This document shows, one piece after another, positions 44,965 to 54,432 of a DNA stretch of 64,000 nt. How positions within the stretch are numbered: the stretch's first letter is position 1; each line of letters opens with the position of its first letter. Location: assembly GCA_963695135.1 (NCBI GenBank), contig CAVOGA010000005.1:1-64000 (forward strand), read 5' to 3'. Source of the DNA: Marinihelvus sp963695135 (GTDB lineage: Bacteria > Pseudomonadota > Gammaproteobacteria > Xanthomonadales > SZUA-36). Both the position numbers and the translations under genes were made by a program. Below the pieces are notes generated by a model, which was given only the letters and a program-made list of their open reading frames with translations, was not told the DNA's origin and did not search any database.

Positions 44965-46044
44965 TCAGCCCCTGGCGATAGAGCGTCCCTTGGAACCCAG
45001 GTCATCGCAGGCTTCCTGCAGGCGCGCCACAATGCCCTGCTCACCGAGACGCAGGTATTTGCGCGGGTCGTAAAACTTCTTGTAGGGCGTACCGTCTTCC
45101 GGATCCACCTGGTACTGAAACGCCTTGTGGTTGGCGTCAACAAAGGCGCCCACGGGCTCGGAAAACGCGAACTGCGTGTCCGTGTCGATGTTCATCTTGA
45201 ACACGCCGTAGTCCACCGCTTCCTCGATCTTGGCTTTTTCCGAACCGGAGCCACCATGGAAGACCAGGTGCAGCGGATTCGGGCCCGTGTCATGGGTTTT
45301 CTGCACCAGGGCCTGGGAGTTGCGCAGGATTTCAGGCCGCAGCTTCACGTTGCCGGGCTTGTAGACGCCGTGCACGTTGCCGAAGGACGCCGCGACCGAA
45401 AAATGCCCGATGTGCGCGAGGCGGTCCCAGGCCTGCAGGACGTCCTCCGGCTGGGTGTAGAGTTTCGAGTTGTCCGCACCATGGTCAAACTCGCTGCCAA
45501 TGCCGTCTTCCTCACCGCCGGTAACGCCCAGTTCAATTTCCAGGGACATGTCGATTTTGGCCATGCGCGTGAGAATCCGCTCGCACTCCGACAGGTTGAA
45601 TTCAATCGGGTCGGCGGACAGGTCCAGCATATGGGAACTGAACAGGGGATGGCCGTGCTTCTCGTACCAGGCCTCGCCCTCGTCCAGCAGCGCCTCGATC
45701 CAGGGAATCAGTTCCTTGTTGGCGTGATCGGTGTGCAGCGCCACGCAGACGCCATAGTGCTTCGCCAGCAGATGGGCGTGCTGGGCGGCGGCGACGGCGC
45801 CCTGCACCTTGGCCTGGAAGCCGTCGGGCATGCCGGCCCCGGCGTAAAACGCCGCCCCGCTGTTTGATAACTGGATGATGATGTCAGACTTGGCTACCGC
45901 CGCCGCTTCCATCACCGCATTCAGGCTGTTGGTGCCCACGACGTTGACCGCAGGATAGGCATAGCCCCCCTGCTTGGCCGCATCAACCAGGGTTCGATAT
46001 CCGGCGCCGGTAACGACGCCGGGCTTCAGGCTGTGTTCGCTCAT
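44965..46044 (-). CDS. fbaA: Class II fructose-bisphosphate aldolase
   Basis: 359 residues from ATG 46044. Zinc-dependent aldolase motifs: ALHTDHANKELIPW, MSLEIELGVTGGEEDGIGSE, HGGSGSEKAKIEEAVDYGVF and KMNIDTDTQFAF. Cleaves fructose-1,6-bisphosphate in glycolysis and runs in reverse in gluconeogenesis. Length and motif order match the FbaA (class IIA) type. Confidence 0.96.
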   Translation of the reverse strand: MSEHSLKPGVVTGAGYRTLVDAAKQGGYAYPAVNVVGTNSLNAVMEAAAVAKSDIIIQLSNSGAAFYAGAGMPDGFQAKVQGAVAAAQHAHLLAKHYGVCVALHTDHANKELIPWIEALLDEGEAWYEKHGHPLFSSHMLDLSADPIEFNLSECERILTRMAKIDMSLEIELGVTGGEEDGIGSEFDHGADNSKLYTQPEDVLQAWDRLAHIGHFSVAASFGNVHGVYKPGNVKLRPEILRNSQALVQKTHDTGPNPLHLVFHGGSGSEKAKIEEAVDYGVFKMNIDTDTQFAFSEPVGAFVDANHKAFQYQVDPEDGTPYKKFYDPRKYLRLGEQGIVARLQEACDDLGSKGRSIARG

Positions 46045-46133
46045 GATTTTTTCCGCAAATGTTCGGGGAGTCAGCCGACTAGGATAAAAGGCCCGGACGC
46101 AAAGCTCAAAGACATTCGGCCGGCACAATAAAA

Positions 46134-46159
46134 AAGGCCCGCCATGAGGGCGGGCCTTT
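46134..46159 (-). terminator. Intrinsic terminator of DUF481 gene
   Basis: Stem AAAGGCCCGCC/GGCGGGCCTTT with a short loop; on the minus strand it is followed by TTTTTTATT. It lies 27 bases after the stop at 46186. Confidence 0.9.
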
Positions 46160-46185
46160 GTCCGTATCGCAGACCGTCCCTGGGG

Positions 46186-47190
46186 TCAGAACTTGTAACC
46201 CAGGCCCACCTGCAGCGTGGAGTCATCTTTCGTATTGCCGGGGGCCGGCTCGGTCTCGTAGTCGTAACGCAGTCCGACATTCGCGTAGAGATCACCCACC
46301 AGGTCAAAACGCACGCCGGTGACGGTCTTGATGATCAGGTTGTTGTTGCCGTAGAACTGTTGCGTGGTGTTGTTGTTCAGGTAAAAGGTCATCCAGTCCG
46401 TGTAGGACTGCTCATAGCGCATGGCGAACAAACCCACCGTACCGCTCTCCTTGACCCCGCCGATTTCCTCGTCCGAGTAACCGGCGCCCACCGAAAAGGT
46501 GAGGAACGTCGTCGAGTTTTCGATCAGGTTGCGACCGACCACTGCGCCGAGCGTGTAACGGTAAGTCAGTTCGCGGACCGGATCACGCTCGTAGGTGGCG
46601 GAGCCGCCGATATACCAGGGCTCGTTGAAGTACCAGCTGTAGGCGTAGTTGAACAGGGTCTGGTCCTGGGTCTTGACGCCGTTGGTTTCCTCGTCACGCA
46701 GGGTGAAGTTGGCGTAGTGCTGTTGTTCACCGATATTGATGGTGCCCTGCGCGTACAGCAGCGTGTTTTGCGAGTCCGTGTTGCCGCTGTTGTAGGAGGC
46801 GTTGAGGTCCGCCAGCGCGCTCCAGTTGAAATAGGGCTCGGGCGCTTTCGCCTCGGCGATGTCCGTCAGCGAGAACGGCCGTTCGGCGCCGTCGACGACA
46901 ATCACCTGCTGACCGGCGGCATTGACCTTCAGGGTGGCTTGTTCAACTGTCTTGTCAGCCAGCTCAACCTGCAGCGATTCGTCCAGTTCGATGGTGGCCA
47001 CCTCGGCCAGGCTGACCGCAAACTTGTCCGCGTAGCTGGGATCGATGTAAACGTCCGACCCGTCGATCAGCGAGACGTCGCCGGTGATCACATCGCCGTT
47101 TTTCATGACCACGCGGTCAGCGGCGATGGCGGAGAAAGCAAAGGTCAGGCTCAGCATCGCCAGGGCAATGCGCAAAGAATAGTTGTTCAT
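46186..47190 (-). CDS. DUF481 outer-membrane beta-barrel protein
   Basis: 334 residues from ATG 47190 with a signal peptide (LRIALAMLSLTFAFSAIAA). DRVVMKNGDVITGDVSLIDG and a VATIELDES segment form a small N-terminal domain; then FNWSALADLNASYNSGNTDS opens the DUF481 barrel, with alternating beta strands (YANFTLRDEETNGVKTQDQT) and a C-terminal LQVGLGYKF ending in an aromatic residue, as in outer-membrane proteins. Function unknown; often salt- or acid-induced in relatives. Confidence 0.9.
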   Translation of the reverse strand: MNNYSLRIALAMLSLTFAFSAIAADRVVMKNGDVITGDVSLIDGSDVYIDPSYADKFAVSLAEVATIELDESLQVELADKTVEQATLKVNAAGQQVIVVDGAERPFSLTDIAEAKAPEPYFNWSALADLNASYNSGNTDSQNTLLYAQGTINIGEQQHYANFTLRDEETNGVKTQDQTLFNYAYSWYFNEPWYIGGSATYERDPVRELTYRYTLGAVVGRNLIENSTTFLTFSVGAGYSDEEIGGVKESGTVGLFAMRYEQSYTDWMTFYLNNNTTQQFYGNNNLIIKTVTGVRFDLVGDLYANVGLRYDYETEPAPGNTKDDSTLQVGLGYKF

Positions 47191-47233
47191 GATTCCCCCC
47201 GGGGAGTGTGGTGTGTGGCGCAAAAACCGCGCA

Positions 47234-48541
47234 TTATTCCAGATTTTGCGCCGCATACCCAGCCTGCTGACGCCGCAGCAAGACAACCATCGCCAGGGAA
47301 CTGATCAATCCCAGCCCGGCAAACAGCGCCAGGAAGGCGAAAAAGTCCTGGTGCCCGGGCAGGCCGGGCGAGGCATCCAGGATCACACCGCCAAAGTAGT
47401 TGACGAAAATGTCCGGGGTATAGCCGATCACGGACACGATGCCCACGGCCGTGCCGGTGACTGCCAGGGGGATTCGAGCCTCTTCAAAAATCGCGTAGTA
47501 CAGGGCCCGCAGCCCGAATATTGCCGTGCTGCCAAAGAGGATATTCACCCACAGTACCCAGCCGAGCCCCGGCGCCGGGGTCAGAAAGGCGAAGACCAGC
47601 TGCGAAACCAGCAGCGCCAGGAAACACAGCACCGTCATGCGCGACACCATGAAGCGGTCACCCAGCAGCCCGATGGCCAGCGCCGCGACGGGTCGCACCC
47701 AGGCCCCGAGCGCAGTCAGGCGCGCCGCATCCACCTCGTCCATGCCGAAGCCCTGCACCGCGTACAGGCCGTAGTTGTCAAAACCCTTGTAGGCCACGTA
47801 GGCGCAGACCACGATCAGGGCGGTCAGCCACACGGCCGGCAGGCGCAGAGCCCGCAGCAGATGCTCTGTCACCGGTTCCTTTTTCGGGTCCCAGCGGCGG
47901 CCCCGGCCGGGCGGCGACTCGGGGATGGCGAACCAGACAAAGATCCCTGCCGCAAAGGTGGTCAGCGTGTAAATATGAATGATGCTGACCAGCGCCTGCT
48001 TGCGCTCGGCAAAACTGGCGTACTCGTAGCCGTCAGGAAAAGACCAGGCAAACAGGCCCGCGCCGATGGAGGCCATCAACGCCGCCAGGGCGCCGCGCCC
48101 GCTGTCCAGCAGACCGAAGGCGCGACCCTGCTCATCGCTGCCGCCCCAGTCCCGGGTTGCGCGAATCAGCGCGGCCCAGAACAGCAGAATGGTGGTCACG
48201 CCGAAATACCCCCAGAGCCACAGGCTGCCTCGATAGTCCGGCAGGGTCGACATGTACAGCCCGCCGGCGGCGGTGCTCCACAGGGAAAGCGCCAGCAGTT
48301 TGCGCGCCGAGAAGCGGTCCGCCAGCGGACCGCCCGGGAAATAAGCCACCATCGCCACGATCCCGTAGACCGCCATCGCCGAACCGAGCTCCGTATTACT
48401 GAGCCCGAACGTTTCGAGCACGGAGGAGCGGAAGAACCGGGTCACCGCGAAAGGCAGCAGGTAAACCGCCTCGCCCGCCAGGATCAGCCCGGTGATGGTC
48501 AGAATGCGTTGTCGCTGACTGGATTGGGGAATTTCGGGCAC
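47234..48541 (-). CDS. MFS transporter (GlpT/NarK-like)
   Basis: 435 residues, twelve hydrophobic segments. N-half FGLSNTELGSAMAVYGIVAMVAYFPGGPLADRF carries the MFS loop 2-3 motif, and a second related loop is at GLLGDRFMVSRMTVLCFL. The central hydrophilic loop (PESPPGRGRRWDPKKEPVTEH) separates the halves. Substrate unknown. Its 5' end is close to the YbdG-like gene upstream (27-base gap), same strand. Confidence 0.88.
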   Translation of the reverse strand: MPEIPQSSQRQRILTITGLILAGEAVYLLPFAVTRFFRSSVLETFGLSNTELGSAMAVYGIVAMVAYFPGGPLADRFSARKLLALSLWSTAAGGLYMSTLPDYRGSLWLWGYFGVTTILLFWAALIRATRDWGGSDEQGRAFGLLDSGRGALAALMASIGAGLFAWSFPDGYEYASFAERKQALVSIIHIYTLTTFAAGIFVWFAIPESPPGRGRRWDPKKEPVTEHLLRALRLPAVWLTALIVVCAYVAYKGFDNYGLYAVQGFGMDEVDAARLTALGAWVRPVAALAIGLLGDRFMVSRMTVLCFLALLVSQLVFAFLTPAPGLGWVLWVNILFGSTAIFGLRALYYAIFEEARIPLAVTGTAVGIVSVIGYTPDIFVNYFGGVILDASPGLPGHQDFFAFLALFAGLGLISSLAMVVLLRRQQAGYAAQNLE

Positions 48542-48568
48542 CGTGGGTGCATGGGTCAGCGGCTCACG

Positions 48569-49825
48569 CTACCACAGCGCACGGACGCGCTGCACCTTCA
48601 GCGCGCGGGCTTTGACGCCGAGGGCTTCCAGGTCCGCACCGGTCGGCTGCTGAAACAGGCGCAGGCCAAATTCCGGGATGATGGCGCAGATATGGTCAAA
48701 CAGATCGGACTGAATGCCCTCGTAGCGGACCCAGTTGGTATCGTTGGTGAAGCAGTAGATTTCAATCGGAAGCCCGTCACTTCCCGGCTGCAGCTGGCGG
48801 ACGATCAGGGTCATGTCCTTGTGGATGTCCGGGTGGTGACGAAGGTAGTTGATGATGTAGGCCCGCAGGGTGCCGATGTTGGTCAGGCGGCGCATGTTCA
48901 CACTGCTGCCGCTGTCCACCCCGATCGCCGCGTTGTAGCGGTCCAGCTCCGCCTGCTTCTCCACCATGTAGTCCTCGAGCAGCCGAAACGTCTTGAACCG
49001 TTCAATTTCATCCGGTTTAAGAAAACGGATCGAATTCAGGTCGATTCGAATCGAGCGCTTGATCCGGCGACCCCCGGCTTCCTGCATGCCGCGCCAGTTC
49101 TTGAAGGAATCGCTCATCAGCCGGTGCGTCGGGATCACCGTGATGGTCTTGTCCCAGTTCTGCACCGTGATGGTGTAAAGCGCCACGTCAATCACGTCGC
49201 CGTCGGCGCCGAACTGGGGTAACTCGAGCCAGTCGCCGACCCGGATCAGCTTCTGGCTGGTGAGCTGGATGCTCGCGGCCAGGGACAACAGCGTGTCCTT
49301 GAACACGATCATCAGCACCGCGGTCATGGCGCCCAGGCCGCTGAGCAGGATCACCGGCGAGCGATCGATCAGCGCCGCGATGACCAGGATCAGGCCGACC
49401 AGGTAGACCACCATCTGCGCCAGCTGCAGAAAACCCTTGATCGGTCGCTCGCGGCTCTCCGGGCGCTGCTCGTAAATCCTGTTCACCGCCTCGAGCACGG
49501 CGGTAATACTGAGCGCAACGGCCACAACGGTCCACGCGGTGGCCAGGTTGCGAATGATGGTCTCGAATTCCTTGCTGACCCCGGGCACCAGGCCTATGCC
49601 GTACCCGACGACCAGCGCGGGCATGAGCCAGGCGAGCCGGTGAAAGACCTTGCTGTCCACCAGCGCGTTATCCCAGGTCGCCTCGGTCTTCGCGGCAATG
49701 CGGGTAACAACGGCCAGCAGCGTGTGCTTGACGACAAGGTCCGCTATCCACGCGGCCAGCGCCAGCAGCAGCAGGCCCGTTATCGCCGGGGCCCAGGGAT
49801 GAATGACGGTAAGCTGTTCCAACAT
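48569..49825 (-). CDS. ybdG: YbdG-like mechanosensitive channel
   Basis: 418 residues with five to six membrane helices. The MscS core SGLGAMTAVLMIVFKDTLLSLAASIQL and IRVGDWLELPQFGADGDVIDVALYTITVQNWD precede SDSFKNWRGMQEAGGRRIKRS, the signature of the YbdG subfamily of small-conductance channels. Contributes to osmotic-shock response. Confidence 0.9.
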   Translation of the reverse strand: MLEQLTVIHPWAPAITGLLLLALAAWIADLVVKHTLLAVVTRIAAKTEATWDNALVDSKVFHRLAWLMPALVVGYGIGLVPGVSKEFETIIRNLATAWTVVAVALSITAVLEAVNRIYEQRPESRERPIKGFLQLAQMVVYLVGLILVIAALIDRSPVILLSGLGAMTAVLMIVFKDTLLSLAASIQLTSQKLIRVGDWLELPQFGADGDVIDVALYTITVQNWDKTITVIPTHRLMSDSFKNWRGMQEAGGRRIKRSIRIDLNSIRFLKPDEIERFKTFRLLEDYMVEKQAELDRYNAAIGVDSGSSVNMRRLTNIGTLRAYIINYLRHHPDIHKDMTLIVRQLQPGSDGLPIEIYCFTNDTNWVRYEGIQSDLFDHICAIIPEFGLRLFQQPTGADLEALGVKARALKVQRVRALW

Positions 49826-49898
49826 GGAGCGGAATTATAGTGGTCGGGCCGCGACCTGTCCGTCAAACGGCGCGCAGTGGCAGCGTAAAGACTGAGGC

Positions 49899-50372
49899 TC
49901 AGCGGGTTTCGCCGATGACCCCGGTTTCCTCGATCCGCTGCGTTGGCATGAAGCCTTTGAAGTCGATCTTTGCCGAGACCCGGTATTCGAGCTTGTCCAG
50001 GGTTTTCCGGCCGCCACCCAGTTCCGCAAAGAAGCGAATCAGCTGGATCATGTTCAGACCTGATTGCAGGGTCACCACTTCTTCCGAGTACCCTTCAAGA
50101 CGCGGCACGTCGTTACTCACACCACTGACCAGCTCGATATCCTGCAGTGCAATCTCATAGCTGATGCCGGCAATGTCCAGGGCCTCCGCATTCGGGTTCT
50201 GAATGCGCAGGTCGATTTCAAAACGGGGGCCGCTGCCTTCGCCGGGAATACTCCGGAAGTTTTCGATGCTGACCCTGGGCGGATCAACATCTTTCCCCAG
50301 CCCGGCGCAGGCGACGAGCCCCAGGGCAAGCAGGGCGAGGAACAGGTTTTTCAGCATCTGCGCGATCCGCAA
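49899..50372 (-). CDS. LEA type 2 (WHy-domain) lipoprotein
   Basis: 157 residues. Lipobox LVACAGL (Cys22) shows a lipoprotein signal. SIENFRSIPGEGSGPRFEIDLRIQNPNAEALDIAGISYEIAL is a LEA14/WHy domain with the NPN turn. These bind or stabilise proteins under stress in some systems; function here unknown. Probably anchored to the outer or inner membrane. Confidence 0.88.
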   Translation of the reverse strand: MRIAQMLKNLFLALLALGLVACAGLGKDVDPPRVSIENFRSIPGEGSGPRFEIDLRIQNPNAEALDIAGISYEIALQDIELVSGVSNDVPRLEGYSEEVVTLQSGLNMIQLIRFFAELGGGRKTLDKLEYRVSAKIDFKGFMPTQRIEETGVIGETR

Positions 50373-50423
50373 AACGGGAGGGAAAAGTGTAGCATGGCGA
50401 TGCCATCGAACCCTGAGTGAACC

Positions 50424-51353
50424 ATGAGCAAAAATAAAACCTCAAAGCCCTGGGGCGACGAAGAAAAGGCGGCCTGGCGCTCCCGCCAGGTCGTGCAGCG
50501 CAGCTACCGGGAACTGGTCCTGGACCGCATTGACGCGCTGCCTGACAGCCTGGTGGTGGAGCAGTACGGCGCCCTGTCCTGTGACCCGCGGCGCTACCCC
50601 CTGTACCTGGCCAGGAGCCGCGACTGGGTCGCCGAACGTCCGCTTATCCTGGTGACCGGGGGCGTCCATGGCTACGAGACCAGCGGCGTGCTGGGCGCCC
50701 TGGCCATTCTTGAACGGGTGGCTGATGGCGCGGCCGGTGATTTTGACATCACGGGCTTCAACCTGGTCTGCGCGCCCTGCGTCAGTCCCTGGGGATTTGA
50801 GACGATCAATCGCTGGAATCCGCTGGCCCTGGATCCGAACCGGAATTTTGTCAATGACAGCCCGGCCGAGGAGTGCACCGCGTTGATGGGCGCGATCGGC
50901 GCGCTTGGCGTCACCCCGCTGGCCCATATTGACCTGCACGAGACCACCGATACCGACAACACGGTGTTTCGTCCGGCACGGGCTGCCCGCGACGGGATTG
51001 AGCAGGACGTGTGGAATATTCCCGACGGCTTTTACACGGTGGGAGACTCGCGCAATCCTCAGCCGGAGTTCCAGCGCTCAATCATCGATGCGGTGCGCGG
51101 GGTTACCCATATTGCCGCTGCAGACGCGGATGGCCGCATGATCGGTAAGCAAGTGGAACAGGAAGGGGTCATCAACTACGACGTCACGCGCCTGCACCTG
51201 TGCGCCGGCTTTACCGGCGCCGCCTACTGCACGACCACCGAGGTCTACCCGGACAGCCCGCGGACCACGCCCGCGGAGTGCGTCGCGGCCCAGATGGCGG
51301 CCGTGCAGGGCGCACTGGAGTTTTTACGTCACGTGGCGACAATAAGCCCATGA
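50424..51353 (+). CDS. M14-family zinc deacylase/carboxypeptidase-like protein
   Basis: 309 residues. GGVHGYETSGVLGAL supplies the HxxE zinc ligands, ALDPNRNFVND the substrate Arg/Asn region, and HIDLHETTDTDN the third ligand; the family is succinylglutamate desuccinylase/aspartoacylase-like. Releases an acyl or amino acid from an amide; substrate unknown. Its stop overlaps the start of TPR-sulfotransferase B (ATGA). Confidence 0.85.
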   Translation: MSKNKTSKPWGDEEKAAWRSRQVVQRSYRELVLDRIDALPDSLVVEQYGALSCDPRRYPLYLARSRDWVAERPLILVTGGVHGYETSGVLGALAILERVADGAAGDFDITGFNLVCAPCVSPWGFETINRWNPLALDPNRNFVNDSPAEECTALMGAIGALGVTPLAHIDLHETTDTDNTVFRPARAARDGIEQDVWNIPDGFYTVGDSRNPQPEFQRSIIDAVRGVTHIAAADADGRMIGKQVEQEGVINYDVTRLHLCAGFTGAAYCTTTEVYPDSPRTTPAECVAAQMAAVQGALEFLRHVATISP

Positions 51354-53371
51354 AAGCCCTGTCTCCGGAACGTGACGAAAGCCTGCGCCGCGCGCTGCAG
51401 GCCTTGCAAAAGAATCGCCCGCTGCGGGCCGAAGAGGTGTGCCGGGATTACCTCGACGAACACCCCGGCTGCGCCGAGCACCTGCGCCTGCTCGCCCATG
51501 CGCTGACACGCCAGAACCGGCTACAGGAGGCCGAGGAGCAGCTGCGCTTCGCGCTGGAGCTGCGGCCGAAGCAACCACACCTGCACGAGGACCTGGGCAC
51601 CACGCTGGCGCTGCAGGGCCGTGCGGCGGAGGCCGTGCCCTGCTTTGAGCAGGCCATTGAGCTCGACCCCACCCTGCCCCTGCCGCACAAGAAGCTCGGC
51701 CGGGTGCTGGCGGCGCTCGGTAAGGGCCAGGAGGCGGACCAGGCCTTCGAGGAATACTTCGACCGGGACCCGGACAAGGGCGCTGTCGCTGTCGGCGCGG
51801 ATCACCTCAAAGCCGGGCGTGACCAGGAGGCGGTCGCAAGCCTGCGCGACGTGCTGCGCCAGGACCCGGACAACGTCGACGCCATGCTGTTCCTGGCGCT
51901 GGCCTACCGGAAGCTGGACGAACGCAAGGATGACGCGGAAGCGCTGCTGCGCCGCGCCACCCAGCTGGCGCCGGATCATGTACCGGCCTGGCTGAACCTG
52001 GGCTCGATCCTGGCGGAACGCAACAAGCGTGATGAGGCGCTGGCGGCCTACAAGCAGGCGACCCGGATCGAACCCGGGCACCCGGGCGCCTGGAGCCTGC
52101 TGGCAAACTGCCAGGCGCACCTGGGCATGACCGAAACCGCGGTGGCTTCCTTCCGCCGTTCGCTCAAACTCAAGCCGGACCACGCGCACACGCAGATGGG
52201 CCTGGGACATGTGCTCAAAACCCTCGGCGACCAGGAGGGGTCCCTGGTCGCTTACCGGGAAGCGATAAGGCTGAACCCGCGCTTCGGCGAGGTCTACTGG
52301 AGCATGGCCAATCTCAAGGTCTTCAATTTCGAAGACGACGAGGTGGACGCGATGCTGGAGCAGGTGGAGCGCGGCGGACTTAACGACAGCGAGGACGTGC
52401 ACTTTCGCTTCGCGCTCGGCAAGGCCTTCGAGGACCGCAAGGATTACGCACAGGCCTGGCATTATTACCACACCGGCAACCAGAAGCAGCGCGAATCCGT
52501 GTACTACGACCCGGCGGACACGCGCGAGAAACAGGAAGCGATTCGCGCCGTGTTCAGCGCGGAGTTCCTGGACAAGCACGCCGGCAGCGGGTTCGATGCG
52601 CCGGACCTGATCCTCATCGTCGGTCTGCCGCGCTCCGGCTCAACGCTGATCGAGCAGATCCTTGCCAGCCACAGCCAGGTGGAGGGTACCGCGGAGCTGC
52701 CCAACCTGCGGCCGCCTGTCCCTGTCCATCGGACGTTACCGGCCGGATGGTATTGCCTTTCCCGAAGCGTCGCGGGACCTGCGCCCGCGCGGACTGGCGC
52801 CAGCTCGGCAAGCGCTACATGGATGAGACCCGCCAGTTTCGCGGAACCGACCGGCCCCGCTTCACGGACAAACTGCCCAACAACTTTCCCGCTCGTCGGC
52901 CTGCTGCACCTGATCCTGCCCCGGGCACGGGTCATCAACACGCTGCGGCACCCGCTGGACACGCTGCTGGGCAATTACAAGCAGCTGTTCGGCAAGGGTC
53001 AGAATTTTACCTACGATCTGTTTCGACCTGGCCGAGTATTACAAGGAGTACCAGCGCACCATGCGCCACTGGCACGAGGTGCTGCCCGGCAAGGTGCTGG
53101 ATTGCACTACGAGGACACGGTGCTGGACACACCGGCGCAGGTGAAACGCATCCTGGATCACTGCGGCCTGCCCTTTGAAGAAGCGTGCCTGCGTCCCTGG
53201 GAAACCGAGCGGGCGGTAAAAACCGCCAGCTCAGAGCAGGTCCGGCAACCGATCTACACCAGCGCGCTCGGCAAATGGCGGCGCTATGACGAGCAGCTTG
53301 GTTTCTGGAAGGACAGCCTCGCCGACATCATCGAAGCCCTCCCCGACCGCATCAAAAACGCCGGCAAATAG
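51350..53371 (+). CDS. TPR-repeat sulfotransferase B, sulfotransferase domain shredded by indels
   Basis: Start ATG 51350 overlaps the previous stop. Residues about 1-400 are intact tetratricopeptide repeats, followed by LIVGLPRSGSTLIEQILASH. From 52705 on, the correct protein needs at least five frame changes: near 52709 (into RLSLSIGRYRPDGIAFPE), 52790 (into DWRQLGKRYMDETRQFRG), 52890 (into LVGLLHLILPRARV), 53024 (into DLAEYYKEYQRTMRHWH) and 53102 (into LHYEDTVLD). Four are +1 and one is -1. The pieces align in order with paralogue A at 28963, so the product would be a TPST-like sulfotransferase. Either a local run of bad sequence or a pseudogene. Confidence 0.8.
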   Translation: MKALSPERDESLRRALQALQKNRPLRAEEVCRDYLDEHPGCAEHLRLLAHALTRQNRLQEAEEQLRFALELRPKQPHLHEDLGTTLALQGRAAEAVPCFEQAIELDPTLPLPHKKLGRVLAALGKGQEADQAFEEYFDRDPDKGAVAVGADHLKAGRDQEAVASLRDVLRQDPDNVDAMLFLALAYRKLDERKDDAEALLRRATQLAPDHVPAWLNLGSILAERNKRDEALAAYKQATRIEPGHPGAWSLLANCQAHLGMTETAVASFRRSLKLKPDHAHTQMGLGHVLKTLGDQEGSLVAYREAIRLNPRFGEVYWSMANLKVFNFEDDEVDAMLEQVERGGLNDSEDVHFRFALGKAFEDRKDYAQAWHYYHTGNQKQRESVYYDPADTREKQEAIRAVFSAEFLDKHAGSGFDAPDLILIVGLPRSGSTLIEQILASHSQVEGTAELPNLRPPVPVHRTLPAGWYCLSRSVAGPAPARTGASSASATWMRPASFAEPTGPASRTNCPTTFPLVGLLHLILPRARVINTLRHPLDTLLGNYKQLFGKGQNFTYDLFRPGRVLQGVPAHHAPLARGAARQGAGLHYEDTVLDTPAQVKRILDHCGLPFEEACLRPWETERAVKTASSEQVRQPIYTSALGKWRRYDEQLGFWKDSLADIIEALPDRIKNAGK

Positions 53372-53386
53372 GGGCTGCGCAGCGAC

Positions 53387-53417
53387 AAAGATTGGCCCAG
53401 GGATGGGCCATATCTTT
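53387..53417. terminator. Intrinsic terminator between convergent genes
   Basis: AAAGAT-TGGCCCA-GGGA-TGGGCCA-(T)-ATCTTT hairpin between TPR-sulfotransferase B (plus) and the DUF4915-like gene (minus). Confidence 0.75.
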
Positions 53418-53421
53418 CCAA

Positions 53422-54363
53422 CTAGTAAGGCCAGACCTCCAGCCCGTGAATCGCGTTGCGTATGTCGGTGGTCAGGCGCACGGACATCAGCTGGCGGCTG
53501 TCCTTGAGATCGTAGACGGTGATGGTAGACGGCGATGACCCCCCGGCCACGACCCGGCCGGATAGTTCACAGAGGCCGCGGGCAAAGCCCTGGCGCGCAA
53601 TGGCACTGTCGTCTTCATCGCGGTGCGTGAGCTCCTCCAGCGGATAGCGCGGTACCGGCAACGCCCGGTCCTCCAGCCCGTCGCCCCGGCCGCTGTAAAC
53701 GACCTGGTCCGACTGCGTGTCATTGAACAGCACGCCGTCACGAAACGGCCGCGCGTTGTGCGTACCCGGCGGCAGGGTGGCGGACATGCTGACGGTCTCG
53801 CCATTGAACAGGAGCAGGCCGCCGGACTTCAGCCCCGCCATGTACATGCCGCCGCTGGTGCAGACCACGTTGTTCAGGTGCAGCTTGTTGAGCATCAGCG
53901 GGCCGTCATCGCCCATCGGGTCATAAACCCGCCCCTCGAAACGAAACTGCCTGGTTTCCACGAACAACGCCCAGTGAAAAACCTCCCGCTGCGGGTCGAA
54001 GGCAATGATGCTGTCGTAGCCGGTCGAGGTGAGAAAAATCTGGCCGTCCCAGCTGTCAATTTCGTGGCAATGCTTCAGATAGGGACAGCGCCAGGAGCCG
54101 ATCAGCTGAAAATCCGGCGTGTAGGCGAACAACTCGTCGCTGGCGGCAATGTAGACGCGCCCGTCATGGAAGGTGATACCCCGCAGGCCACGGTCCCAGC
54201 CTCGGCCATGCCAGTCGATATTCATGGTGTTCCAGTCGATGACCCGGCGCGCCTGCTGCTGCGCAAGGTCCACCAGGTACACACCGCCGTGGCTTTCGCC
54301 CTGGCGCGAGCCCCGCACCACCGAGGTCGTGATCAGCTTGCCGGTGCTGTGCATGTCACTCAT
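53422..54363 (-). CDS. DUF4915/TIGR03032-like repeat protein
   Basis: 313 residues from ATG 54363. Tryptophan/histidine-rich repeats (RRVIDWNTMNIDWHGRGWDRG, GSWRCPYLKHCHEIDSWDG) and LMLNKLHLNNVVCTSGGMYM suggest a beta-propeller. The pattern matches my memory of the uncharacterised DUF4915/TIGR03032 family, whose members are often next to TPR-sulfotransferases. No signal peptide. Function unknown. Confidence 0.7.
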   Translation of the reverse strand: MSDMHSTGKLITTSVVRGSRQGESHGGVYLVDLAQQQARRVIDWNTMNIDWHGRGWDRGLRGITFHDGRVYIAASDELFAYTPDFQLIGSWRCPYLKHCHEIDSWDGQIFLTSTGYDSIIAFDPQREVFHWALFVETRQFRFEGRVYDPMGDDGPLMLNKLHLNNVVCTSGGMYMAGLKSGGLLLFNGETVSMSATLPPGTHNARPFRDGVLFNDTQSDQVVYSGRGDGLEDRALPVPRYPLEELTHRDEDDSAIARQGFARGLCELSGRVVAGGSSPSTITVYDLKDSRQLMSVRLTTDIRNAIHGLEVWPY

Positions 54364-54388
54364 GTGTCCGCCAGGCCGGCAAAGCAAA

Positions 54389-54410
54389 GCGGCGGCCCGA
54401 AGGCCGCCGC
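54389..54410 (-). terminator. UUCG-tetraloop terminator of TonB receptor B
   Basis: Minus-strand stem GCGGCGGCC-TTCG-GGCCGCCGC followed by TTTGCTTTG, 22 bases after the stop at 54433. The T-tract is interrupted, so efficiency may be moderate. Confidence 0.7.
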
Positions 54411-54432
54411 ATCGTTCGGAAGGTGCAATGCC

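Noticed and set aside
47183..49222. 679-codon open frame on the plus strand
   Set aside because: Shadow of the MFS and YbdG-like genes; glutamine/arginine-rich composition typical of antisense translation.
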